The translations under genes were made by a program, and so were the position numbers. From assembly GCA_025345505.1 (NCBI GenBank), contig JANVCC010000076.1, positions 14,035,134 through 14,099,133 on the forward strand: 64,000 nt of DNA, read 5' to 3'. This document shows, piece by piece, positions 1 to 7,666 of the stretch. The stretch's first letter is position 1. Each line of letters begins with the position of its first letter. The DNA comes from Todiramphus chloris collaris. Taxonomy: Eukaryota; Chordata; Aves; Coraciiformes; Alcedinidae. The notes below the pieces were generated by a model. The model did no database searches. It was not told the origin of the DNA and saw nothing but the letters and a program-made list of their open reading frames with translations.

Positions 1-742
1 GAGCCGGTTTTTGCTTCATGTTTAGATGATTTTTAAAATCTGTTTATGTTTAGATATTATTTTCTTATTAGTCATAAAAATTAGGTCATTGCTCCCACAG
101 GGGAAAAACTATCTTAACAGGAGTGTCTGGAAGTTATCATTGCATATTGCTGTGAGCTAGGAAATATGTACAACAACATGACAGATAATCAGTAGTTTTC
201 TAGACCTGTCTATCTGTCTGGTTTTGTGCTTTGTCCAGATGCTTGCTATACAGGAAATACATTCATGTTCTTGATACCATACTGAGCAATAAAATCAAAT
301 TTTGTCCAACTAACTAGTCATGACAATAAAGGAAATGTTAGGATTATCCATGGTAGCTGCCAATAAACCTGAGTAGTCCCCTGAAATATGGTAACATGGT
401 GAACTGTAGTTTGGACTAAAGTGAGGCATAATACTTGTAGCCTACTAAAAGAACATGTAACAGTCAGTGCAGACTCTAGAGTGTAATTTAGAAAGAAATT
501 GTGCCTTCTCTGGAAAAAAACAACAGTCTCTTGCCTCTTTAGTCCTTCATGAAGATTTTCTTGTATCTTACTTTGTAAAGATTTTAGTTATCTTTATGCT
601 TTTGCCATGAGTGCTGTAATTAACAGAATGGGAAGGCCTAAATTTATTACCCACACAAAATTCAACCACCCTGAAAACAGTAATGTGAAAGTAGCACATT
701 TTCATGAAATGGTGTAATGTACAAATGAATCTTATTCTTTAG
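1..742 (+). other. Intron of the TMEM144-like gene, no features seen
   Basis: This is AT-rich, apparently single-copy DNA that ends in a splice acceptor (cttattctttag, last base 742). I see no exon, repeat or RNA gene in it. The upstream exons of the host gene must lie outside the window. Confidence 0.5.
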
Positions 743-796
743 GGTCCTGGCCTTGCTGCTGCAATGTGGGGAATCCTTGTATTTAAAGAAATCAAG
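743..796 (+). CDS. TMEM144: TMEM144-like protein, penultimate coding exon
   Basis: This 54-nt exon reads GPGLAAAMWGILVFKEIK in one open phase-0 frame. It is bounded by a pyrimidine-rich acceptor (ag at 741-742) and a donor (aag|gtaatc at 796/797). The small residues followed by WGxLVFKEIK match what I know of the C-terminal repeat of TMEM144, a ten-helix membrane protein of the drug/metabolite-transporter type, thought to be a carbohydrate transporter of internal membranes. The next exon (10713) is also phase 0 and continues the helix, so the two join without a frame break. The 9.9 kb intron between them holds the provirus and CR1 copies. The gene assignment is from motif memory, not alignment. 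Another TMEM144/DUF1632-family paralogue is the main alternative. Confidence 0.72.
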
Positions 797-957
797 GTAA
801 TCTTACTAGGTCTTTTACCTCGTCTCTCTTGCTTGTGTCTAGCTCTAGGAACAACATGACTTGGTATATAGCTGTAGCTCTTATATTTCTCCTTTTTACA
901 GATGCTGCACTGTGAACCTTAAAATCATATAGTGAATATTAAGTTTTCCAAGAAATA

Positions 958-1055
958 ATAGAATCATAGGATGGTTTGGGCTGGAAGGGACTTTAAGGGA
1001 CAACCTAGTTGCGACCCCTCTGCCATGGGAAAGTGACACCTTCCATTAGACCAGG
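958..1055 (-). mobile_element. CR1 LINE, 3' end, left part split by the provirus
   Basis: The segment begins with the CR1 3' tail (atagaatcatagg) read on the opposite strand. It then has the typical 3'UTR text (ggatggtttgggctggaagg). It stops at 1055, where the provirus enters, and resumes at 8043. The last six bases (ACCAGG) are the target site that was duplicated. Confidence 0.85.
1050..1055 (+). repeat. Target-site duplication, left copy (ACCAGG)
   Basis: Six bases directly before the TG of the 5' LTR. They are identical to 8043-8048 after the CA of the 3' LTR. A 6-bp duplication is usual for alpha- and betaretroviral integrases, and the exact match shows that both provirus ends are original. 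Confidence 0.93.
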
Positions 1056-1262
1056 TGCTGGGACTTTGTATTTGCTCAGGGTGTATGAGAAAATTTGAGC
1101 AAGCTGCATGAGAAAATCTGAGGGAGTCTATGCAAGGACGCCGCATCCCTAACCACAAGAACAAAGAGATAAGCAAGGAATGTAACAAGTTTCAGGGGCT
1201 CGCGGACCTGTAACAAGCTGAAGGAACTTCTACAAGGTAGCACGGACCTGAACGTCAATATC

Positions 1263-1381
1263 GGTGACCAATAAGGAATGAAGGAGGCTGCATGATCGGC
1301 GCGTGGACAGGTATAGGTGACCAATTGTATTAGTTAGGCGCTTCGCGTGATGCGTGATCGGGACAAGCAAAATGTATATAA
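1263..1381 (+). promoter_or_regulatory. 5' LTR core promoter: two CCAAT boxes and TATA box
   Basis: The motif GGTGACCAAT occurs at 1263-1272 and 1316-1325. TATATAA is at 1375-1381. The spacing suits RNA polymerase II initiation near 1405-1410. The same boxes are intact in the 3' LTR (TATA at 7951-7957). Confidence 0.75.
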
Positions 1382-1397
1382 GCTACTGCATTTGTAT

Positions 1398-1403
1398 AAT
1401 AAA
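1398..1403 (+). promoter_or_regulatory. LTR polyadenylation signal AATAAA (5' copy)
   Basis: AATAAA lies only 16 bases after the TATA box, so the signal may sit at or just upstream of the R start, as in avian alpharetroviral LTRs. The working copy for viral RNA would be 7974-7979 in the 3' LTR. In this orientation either copy could also cut host transcripts. Confidence 0.75.
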
Positions 1404-1468
1404 CGGAGCTTGATTCCACATCATATTGGTGTGTTGTTCATCTCCGCTCACCCTCGGGCCGCGACATC

Positions 1469-1486
1469 TGGTGACCCCGACGATAA
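1469..1486 (+). other. Primer binding site, tRNA-Trp type
   Basis: TGGTGACCCCGACG (1469-1482) starts two bases after the LTR and matches the 3' end of tRNA-Trp, the primer of alpharetroviruses. The last four bases of the 18-nt site (1483-1486, ATAA) do not match the tRNA-Trp pattern. Betaretroviruses mostly use tRNA-Lys, so this is a notable mismatch with the coding region. Confidence 0.85.
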
Positions 1487-1607
1487 CAGCCGGAGCTGTT
1501 TGGGATATTATTTCTCTGAGAGAAATGTTCCTGCGGACGAGAGACGAGGAGTGAGGAACCCCCGGCCGTTCGAGAGAGACGGGAGCGTCTTGCTGGTGGC
1601 CACAGCT

Positions 1608-1618
1608 GACCGGTGAGT
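1608..1618 (+). promoter_or_regulatory. Probable leader splice donor
   Basis: gaccg|gtgagt gives a strong donor with the cut at 1612/1613, 33 bases before the gag ATG. A donor in the leader would let a spliced RNA use an env ATG of its own; the env remnant does have one at 7243. A weak candidate acceptor is the ag at 7226-7227. Confidence 0.55.
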
Positions 1619-1645
1619 CAGGCAGACAGAAGTCTGGGAATCGGG

Positions 1646-3925
1646 ATGGGGAATGCTGTATCAGCAATCGAGAAGGCAGCCGTGGACGGGCTGCTGAAGT
1701 TATCAGAGAAGACTGAGCATAAGATATCGAGGTCAAATCTTGAAGATTTGTTGTTTTGGTGTAGACGACGTGGATTGCTCAAGGAGCCGTCCCAAGTTTT
1801 TAATGATGAACATTGTAAAACAATCGGAGGAGAAATCTGGGATAGTGTGCAGGCGGGGGTTAAAGAGGCGCAGCAGTTGGCTCGGATTTATCGCCTAGTC
1901 CGGTTGGTTTTGGAACAGCTGCGAGCGGATGCGGCGATGTCGGGAGCTTTAAAAGGGGCTATTGCTTTGGCACAGGCGGACTCGGGCGCTGGGAGCCCGG
2001 AGACTGAGGGAACGAGGGAGGAGAGCAGAGTCTATGATGAACCCCAGGGCCAGGGTTCGGACTACCTGGCTAGGGGGGGGTCGAGTAGCCGGGACATTGT
2101 GTCTGCCGACGAGGCAGAAGAACTTCCTCCCCCTTTAAATCCGTTTGTTGCAACCCCGGACGGCCCCAAGCCTATGCTCTCAAATCCTTTGGTCGCCGCC
2201 CCGGTGGGTCGTAAGGGGCAATACGATGATTTGATACCTCCTTATGTCCCGCCAAGTGCCCTACAGCCAGAGACAATGGAAACCGACCCAGCCGCAGTTC
2301 CTCTGCCCCCGGAGGCAGAGGAGGGTGCTCCGGACTTAAAGGAACACGAGCGGCTGATGCGGCAACTTTTGGACGAGATGAAACGGCTGGGCGGGGGGGC
2401 GTCGAAACCTGTTAGATCTTTAGCATATCAAAGGGCTACGGATGCGATTAAACAGGGCCTGGAGGCAGCGGGACAGTGGGTTGAAAAGGAACGGGCTAAA
2501 AGGAACTATTTAAACTCGCTGTAGGAAAATTTAACGAGGGGACAATTGCTTGAAAGGGCAAAGGAAAGAAAGCTTTTATTGTCGGAGGGGGAGTTGCATG
2601 ATCTTTTAAAAGCTCGGTTCGGGCCCGCGGAAGGACTGACTACGGAGGAACGGCAAATCCTCCGGCAGCAGAGGGGTGCCCTGAGAGAGGACCAGGGGGA
2701 CCCTGACCCGCGAAGGGGCGCTGAGACTATAACAGTGCCGGCTCGACCGCAGCCGCCGAGGGACCCAACGTTTAACGCGCAAACTCGGTGGCACGGGATT
2801 GTGAGCAATGCAAAATTAGAAGGGGATTTCGCGTTTGCGCCGTTGCTGTCTGCTCCGGTGTTTGCAACACCGAATGGACCGGAGTGGCGGCCATTAGACT
2901 GGAATATGGTTCAGAAGTTACAAAGTGCAATATTGAGCTATGGTATAGACAATAAATTGGTTCGCCGCCAAGTGCAGGCGCTGTTTAAGTATCAGGAGCT
3001 GACCCCCTCTGATACTCGGGCTATAATGGAGCTAATATTAGGACCTACTGCGTATACTTTATTTTTGACAAAGTGGCAGGAGATTTTAGAAAACTATCAA
3101 CTGAACAATTTAGATCTGCCACAGGATGACCCTCTGCGCCTGGCCAGTTTGTCACAGCTGATGGGGTCAGGGGAGTTCCGAGACCCACAGAGGCAAGCGG
3201 CATTGCACCCGCGTATTCTGGGTCAGTCTAAAGCAGCTGCATTGGAGGCGTTCGGAATACTCCCTCAAATTGGGAAGCCGTCCCCACCGTACATTAAAAT
3301 AGTACAAAGCCCCGGTGAGCCATTTTTGGCATTTGTTGATAAGGTTCGCGAGGCAGTGGAAGCCGCGCCGAATGTGCCGCCTGAAATGAAAACGATCATG
3401 GTTAAGGAAGTGGTTGTTCAAAATGCTAATAGCAGCTGTAAAAGGATTATAGCTACTCAGCCCCCTACAGCTACCCTGGTGCAGCTGGTTGAAGCGTGTT
3501 CTCGTGCACCGTGGGAGGACGAGAAAGAGAAAGCACAAATTCACGCCAGCACGTTAGCGGCGGCTCTACGGCAGGGGCTGCAGGGAAAAGGAGGGCAAAG
3601 CTGTTACAGCTGTGGGCAGCCGGGGCACTGGAAGAAAAAATGCCCACAAAGGCGCATGCAGGCTCCTAAGGGTTCTGCTGCGGGTTTTTCAAGGAATTGT
3701 TCAAGGTGTGATAAGTTTGGGCATAAGGCACAAGAATGCCGGTCCCGCTTTAGGAAGGATGGCACCCCATTAGGGGGGGCGGGAAACGGACGGAGCCGCG
3801 GCCCGAGCGCGGCCAAAAAATACTCGGCGGATCCGACTCAGAGAACCAGCCTGGCTGCCTCGACCAGCTCTCTGCCGCCACCTCCGGGAGCGCCGGAGTC
3901 GATTTGGCGCTGGCAAGAACAGTAA
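1646..3925 (+). pseudogene. gag: gag, interrupted by one in-frame amber codon
   Basis: Structural polyprotein of the provirus. I choose ATG 1646 because the protein then starts MGNAVS, a typical N-myristoylation signal; the frame is open from a GTG at 1613. The first part (292 residues, to 2521) is matrix plus a Pro/Glu-rich linker and a short coiled-coil-like stretch (ERLMRQLLDEMKRL). TAG at 2522-2524 stops it, and the same frame then runs 466 codons to TAA at 3923-3925. That part holds capsid, with the major homology region near 3301-3363 (SPGEPFLAFVDKVREAVE), and nucleocapsid with two CX2CX4HX4C knuckles (CYSCGQPGHWKKKC, CSRCDKFGHKAQEC). Without the TAG, Gag would be about 759 residues, long for a betaretrovirus. 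The gag end overlaps pro. Confidence 0.9.
3781..3827 (+). promoter_or_regulatory. gag-pro -1 ribosomal frameshift signal with predicted pseudoknot
   Basis: Heptamer G GGA AAC (3781-3787) lies in the gag frame (GGA 3782-3784, AAC 3785-3787) and fits X XXY YYZ. It is the same heptamer known at the gag-pro junction of type D retroviruses. After a 7-nt spacer, GCCGCG (3795-3800) pairs perfectly with CGCGGC (3808-3813). The loop bases CCGAG (3803-3807) can pair with CTCGG (3823-3827), and an A-rich connecting loop (3814-3822) completes an H-type pseudoknot. The -1 frame then runs straight into the dUTPase. Pairing was found by eye; no folding energy was computed. Confidence 0.85.
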
Positions 3926-4632
3926 GCATTACAACTAGTGATGTCCAGGTGTTAGATACTACCTCCAAAGGTCCATTGGGGCGAGGTCTTTCGGCTCTGC
4001 TCATTGGAAGATCTTCTATTAGCAGACAGGGCATATTTATCTTACCTGGACTAATTGATGCCGACTATACTGGAGTAATTAAGATAATGGTCAAGGTGTT
4101 TTCACCTCCTGTTACTATCCCTCAGAGCAGTAAAATTGCACAATTGATACCATTTCGTAGCGAGGTGCTAAAAGGCGCTGCTGGCAGCCGTGGAACGAAG
4201 GGATTTGGGAGCACGGGAAATAATTTAGTCCTCTTTACTGCCAGGGTAGGAACAGAACGTCCTGAAAGGGCGGTGGACATTTGGCAGGGAAATAGCTCCC
4301 TAAGACAAACTATGAATCTTTCTCAAATTAAGATGATGTTAGATACAGGTTCAGACATCACTATTGTCCCAGAAGGCGCATGGCCCCCGCACTGGCCTTT
4401 AAGGTCTATGGGGGATACTTTCACCGGAATCGGAGGCAGTCAAGCGACAAAACAAAGTGTGAATTGGTGTTTGGTCACTGACGAGGAGGGCAACCAAGCT
4501 TGGGTTCGTCCGTTCGTCATGCATACCCCCCTTTGGATATTAGGTCGGGACGTACTTTCGCAATGGGGCCTCACGCTGCAAACGGCACCTTTTGTGGGGC
4601 GGCCACTGAGGGGCAGGGCCTACCCACTCTAA
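3787..4632 (+). CDS. pro: pro: dUTPase-protease, read after -1 frameshift
   Basis: This frame is one step back from gag and has no stop from the slip site to TAA at 4630-4632 (281 codons). The first two thirds is a trimeric-type dUTPase with all five motifs in order. These are SAGVDLA (Asp at 3901), GRSS, GLIDADYTG (from 4048), KIAQLIPF and GTKGFGSTG (from 4192). It would hydrolyse dUTP to dUMP. The last third is a retropepsin with LDTGSD (Asp at 4342) and a C-terminal ILGRDVLSQWG. A dUTPase fused ahead of protease is a betaretroviral layout and is absent from alpharetroviruses. No inactivating change is visible in either active site. It has no start codon of its own; expression depends on the signal at 3781-3827. 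It overlaps pol from 4482. Confidence 0.9.
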   Translation, partial: RTEPRPERGQKILGGSDSENQPGCLDQLSAATSGSAGVDLALARTVSITTSDVQVLDTTSKGPLGRGLSALLIGRSSISRQGIFILPGLIDADYTGVIKIMVKVFSPPVTIPQSSKIAQLIPFRSEVLKGAAGSRGTKGFGSTGNNLVLFTARVGTERPERAVDIWQGNSSLRQTMNLSQIKMMLDTGSDITIVPEGAWPPHWPLRSMGDTFTGIGGSQATKQSVNWCLVTDEEGNQAWVRPFVMHTPLWILGRDVLSQWGLTLQTAPFVGRPLRGRAYPL

Positions 4633-7199
4633 GACTGGAATGGACTACGATTGAACCAGTTTGGGTAGCTCAGTGGCCACTCACTAAGGACAAAATCGAG
4701 CCCTTGCAGCAATTAGTTGAGGAGCAGCTAAAACTGGGTCACCTCCGACCTTCCACAAGCAGCTGGAATACTCCTGTTTTTGTAATACGAAAGAAATCTG
4801 GGAAATGGCGATTACTACATGACCTGCGCGCAGTTAATGCAGTGATGAAGGACATGGGAGCTCTGCAGCCTGGATTACCATCCCCGGCTGCTCTGCCCAA
4901 GGACTGGTACCTGTTAGTGATTGATCTAAAGGATTGTTTTTTCTCGATTCCACTTCATCCTGAGGATATGGAAAAGTTTGCTTTCAGCCTGCCGGCAATC
5001 AATAACAGCGGACCAGCACAACGGTATGAATGGACTGTGCTGCCACAAGGAATGAAAAACAGCCCAACGATCTGTCAATGGTTTGTGGACCTGGCTTTAA
5101 AGCCATGGAAGACTCAACACCCGCATGCTCTGGTCTATCATTATATGGATGACATCTTAATAGCAACAAGGGAGCCACTCTCCAAGCACGCCGAGCAGTT
5201 ACTGCGTAAAAATTTGGCCGCATATGGTCTCACGGTTGCGGAAGAAAAGATCCAGTGTAACGAGCCCTGGTCATACCTGGGTATGACAGTAACCAGCACA
5301 AGGATTCGCCCAAATAAATTACAGTTAACCTCTGTTGTTAAAACAGTCAATGACGTTCAGAAATTGGTAGGAGATATTCAATGGTTACGAGTCTGGTGTG
5401 GCATCACTAACAGTGAGATGTTCCCGTTGATAGAGCTGTTAAAAGACTCATCAGACCCAGCGCAACCAAGGACACTGAATACAAAGGCGTTGAAAGCCTT
5501 GGAAAACATCGAGAAGAAAATTGCCCTAGAACAAACCTACCGATATCTACCCAGCCTACTGATAGATATTGCAGTATATCAGCAACCAAAGGATGTTTCA
5601 GCAATTATTATCCAGTGTGACAAATCATCTATGTTTATTTTGGAATGGGTATTTCCTCCCACTAGACCTGCGGCATTGGTTCAGTCTTATTCAGACGCTA
5701 TTGCTGGCCTATTATTGAAGGCTTGGAGAAGAGTTCAACAGGTGTTTGGCATCGAGCCATCAGTGATATATGTGCCATGGAAGACAATAAACATTATAGA
5801 GGCATGGACAGATCAGAATATCAACTTTGCAGTCGCCACACAAGGAATCCCTCTCAGTGTTCATTACCCATCACACCCCCTGTTTAAAACATGCCTATCT
5901 CTTCAGAGGCGGCCAGTTGTTGTGGCCACCCCTCTCAAGGATGCGCGTACAGTTTTTACAGATGCGAGCGGCAAGACAGGAAAGTATGGATATGCCTTTA
6001 GAGATAAGGAAAGATGGGAGGCAAAGGTGAAGATTCGTCAAGGCGTGTCCGTTCAAGTCCTCGAATTGCAAGCTGTGACGCTCGTTATCCAAACATTTGG
6101 GGAAGAGCCTCTGAATCTTGTTACAGATTCCGCATATGTGGCAGGACTGGTGAACCGACTGGATCAGGCCTTTTTAGGACATGTAGGAAATGAAAACATC
6201 TATGCCTTATTAATCCAGCTAAAAGGGCAGCTCGAAGAGAGACGTCAACCATTATGGTGTGCTCATATGCGCAGTCACACCGGATTGCCAGGATTTCTTG
6301 CTGAAGGAAATGCCTATATTGATGGCCTGGTATCCGCCTCTGCACAGCAGCCAAGTGCCATTTGTCAAGCACAGCAATCTCATGCCTTTTATCATCAGTC
6401 AGCTCGTGCACTTAAGCGAGAATTTCAGATCACCAAGGCACAAGCCAGAGCGGTCGTTGCAGCATGTCCAGACTGCGCTCGAGCATCCCCGCTTCAACCG
6501 TTCGGAACTAATCCGCGGGGATTACAGCCACGAAACATATGGCAGTCGGACGTTACCGAGATACCTGCTTTTGGCAGGCTAAAGCATATACATGTTACAG
6601 TAGACACTTGCAGTAAAGCAATTTGGGCTACGGCCACCCCCTCTACTTCTTTCAAATATGTTAAGCAGCATCGGTTAGCTGCCTTTGCGGCATTGGGTCA
6701 GCCGCATGAAATTAAAACGGACAATGGGCCTGCTTATACTAGCAAGGCTTGTGCGCAACTTTTGAGGAGTTGGAAGATCTTACATAAAACAGGTGTTCCC
6801 TACAATAGCACGGGGCAAGCCATCATTGAACGCAGACACCAAGACTTAAAACGCCTTGTTGTGGCTTTGAAAGAAGAGGGGGAGCTGTCCCCCCAAAATG
6901 TCTTAATGAAAGCATGTTATGTTATAAACCGGAAAAACATTGTGGGAGGGGAGAACGAACCGCATGAAGTGCCCATGAAGTTGCACTTGGGAGACAATCC
7001 CACTGATTTTTCGCGTTTTGGTGTTAATGTGGAAGTATGGGATCCTGTGGGGGGAACCTGGCAAGGTGGTTTTAAACTGCTAACATGGGGTCAAGGTTAT
7101 GCTTGTGTCGTTACAGGTGACAACACAAGGTGGGTGCCCGCAAAGTGGGTTCGACCAGACGTGTCAAACAGAAAGAAAGACGAGGACGACGACACATGA
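4482..7199 (+). CDS. pol: pol: reverse transcriptase, RNase H and integrase, intact frame
   Basis: Open for 905 codons from after TGA 4479-4481 to the stop at 7197-7199. It has no start of its own and would be made by frameshift from pro. Reverse transcriptase: LPQGMKNSPT and the catalytic YMDD (5142-5153, about residue 221). RNase H: Asp 5961 (FTDAS), Glu 6063 (LELQA), Asp 6126 (VTDSAY) and a GNxxxD end motif. Integrase: zinc site HAFYH with CPDC (6381-6476), then Asp 6549, Asp 6720 and Glu 6828. The last two are exactly 35 residues apart (DD35E). A C-terminal DNA-binding region ends in an acidic KDEDDDT tail. The RT core motifs are closer to betaretroviruses than to alpharetroviruses in my reading. 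All catalytic residues are present. Confidence 0.95.
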   Translation, partial: RGGQPSLGSSVRHAYPPLDIRSGRTFAMGPHAANGTFCGAATEGQGLPTLRLEWTTIEPVWVAQWPLTKDKIEPLQQLVEEQLKLGHLRPSTSSWNTPVFVIRKKSGKWRLLHDLRAVNAVMKDMGALQPGLPSPAALPKDWYLLVIDLKDCFFSIPLHPEDMEKFAFSLPAINNSGPAQRYEWTVLPQGMKNSPTICQWFVDLALKPWKTQHPHALVYHYMDDILIATREPLSKHAEQLLRKNLAAYGLTVAEEKIQCNEPWSYLGMTVTSTRIRPNKLQLTSVVKTVNDVQKLVGDIQWLRVWCGITNSEMFPLIELLKDSSDPAQPRTLNTKALKALENIEKKIALEQTYRYLPSLLIDIAVYQQPKDVSAIIIQCDKSSMFILEWVFPPTRPAALVQSYSDAIAGLLLKAWRRVQQVFGIEPSVIYVPWKTINIIEAWTDQNINFAVATQGIPLSVHYPSHPLFKTCLSLQRRPVVVATPLKDARTVFTDASGKTGKYGYAFRDKERWEAKVKIRQGVSVQVLELQAVTLVIQTFGEEPLNLVTDSAYVAGLVNRLDQAFLGHVGNENIYALLIQLKGQLEERRQPLWCAHMRSHTGLPGFLAEGNAYIDGLVSASAQQPSAICQAQQSHAFYHQSARALKREFQITKAQARAVVAACPDCARASPLQPFGTNPRGLQPRNIWQSDVTEIPAFGRLKHIHVTVDTCSKAIWATATPSTSFKYVKQHRLAAFAALGQPHEIKTDNGPAYTSKACAQLLRSWKILHKTGVPYNSTGQAIIERRHQDLKRLVVALKEEGELSPQNVLMKACYVINRKNIVGGENEPHEVPMKLHLGDNPTDFSRFGVNVEVWDPVGGTWQGGFKLLTWGQGYACVVTGDNTRWVPAKWVRPDVSNRKKDEDDDT
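4587..4627 (+). promoter_or_regulatory. Possible degenerate pro-pol frameshift site
   Basis: Pro (frame 1) and pol (frame 3) overlap only at 4482-4632, so a -1 step must occur there. The best candidate is A CCT TTT (4587-4593), which fits the slippery pattern except at its first base. Directly after it, GTGGG (4594-4598) can pair with CCCAC (4623-4627), and GGCC (4601-4604) with GGCC (4617-4620), as a two-part hairpin. There is no spacer before the stem, so the fit is weak. Confidence 0.3.
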
Positions 7200-7242
7200 G
7201 GAGACCCTAATCGTTATTTGATTATAGTATCAACGAAACAAG

Positions 7243-7449
7243 ATGTGGTATATTTTCTTGTCTATGTTAATAGTTGTAGTCAATAATGGGAGCATTGATG
7301 TAACAAAGTATAACGCTAGGGATAATGTTTGGGTTACGTTTGCTAATGCCACTAATCAGCAAGCCTTTTGCTTAAGCATAGGTAGTGTAAGCAATCCTTT
7401 TCGCACCTGCTTAACTGGAGTTCCCACATGGAACCCCTCAGAGTATTGA
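7243..7449 (+). pseudogene. env: env remnant: signal peptide and start of surface subunit
   Basis: ATG 7243 opens 68 codons with a hydrophobic start (MWYIFLSMLIVVV), a short SU-like stretch with one N-glycosylation sequon (NAT) and two cysteines, then TGA at 7447-7449. The text NVWVTFANATNQQAFCLS resembles the N-terminal SU of avian alpha/gamma-type envelopes, by memory only. The rest of SU and the TM ectodomain are missing, and the sequence passes straight into a membrane-anchor coding stretch in another frame. The ATG lies 43 bases after the pol stop. Confidence 0.7.
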
Positions 7450-7666
7450 GGGGTGGCTGAAGGGGTTGGGGATTGGCCCATGGATAAGAAGTTTGATAAT
7501 GATGTTCTTAGGCCCTTGTCTAATCGTTTTGATTATATTATTGTTGGGACCTTGTTTGATTCGATGTTTGCAGGACTGGTTGGAAGCCATAAGCCACGCT
7601 GTATTTGAAAAAAGAGGGGGAGATGCTGGGACTTTGGATTTGCTCAGGGTGTATGAGAAAATTTGA
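7450..7666 (+). pseudogene. env: env remnant: TM membrane anchor and cytoplasmic tail
   Basis: In frame 2, a stretch after 7449 encodes GPWIRSLIMMFLGPCLIVLI followed by LLLGPCLIRCLQDWLEAI. This is a strongly hydrophobic anchor with a juxtamembrane Trp and a Cys-rich cytoplasmic start, as in the TM subunit of avian retroviruses. The frame runs past the polypurine tract into U3 and stops at 7664-7666. It is offset from the SU remnant, so a large internal deletion removed the middle of env and left the ends out of frame. Confidence 0.7.
7607..7623 (+). other. Polypurine tract
   Basis: GAAAAAAGAGGGGGAGA abuts the TG of the 3' LTR. It is the plus-strand primer position in reverse transcription. 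It is uninterrupted, so this end of the element looks undamaged. Confidence 0.92.

Larger units (their letters stand above)
1056..1466 (+). repeat. 5' LTR of the provirus
   Basis: A 411-bp LTR beginning TGCTGGG and ending GCGACA. It is repeated at 7624-8042. U3 carries two GGTGACCAAT boxes (1263-1272, 1316-1325), and a TATA box and polyadenylation signal follow. The text after the polyA signal (attggtgtg) resembles the R region of avian alpharetroviruses. Compared with the 3' LTR, about 12 of 14 substitutions and both indels fall in the first 190 bases. Confidence 0.95.

Noticed and set aside
1347-1616. 89-codon frame in the 5' LTR and leader
   Set aside because: It crosses the R-U5 region, PBS and leader and recurs in part in the 3' LTR; there is no sign of coding.
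3167-3544. 125-codon antisense frame over gag
   Set aside because: Complement of intact capsid coding sequence with no recognisable domain; a shadow of gag.
3814-3821. C AAA AAA T near the gag end as the frameshift site
   Set aside because: The P-site codon would slip from AAA to CAA, a poor match, and the run lies inside the connecting loop of the pseudoknot served by G GGA AAC at 3781.
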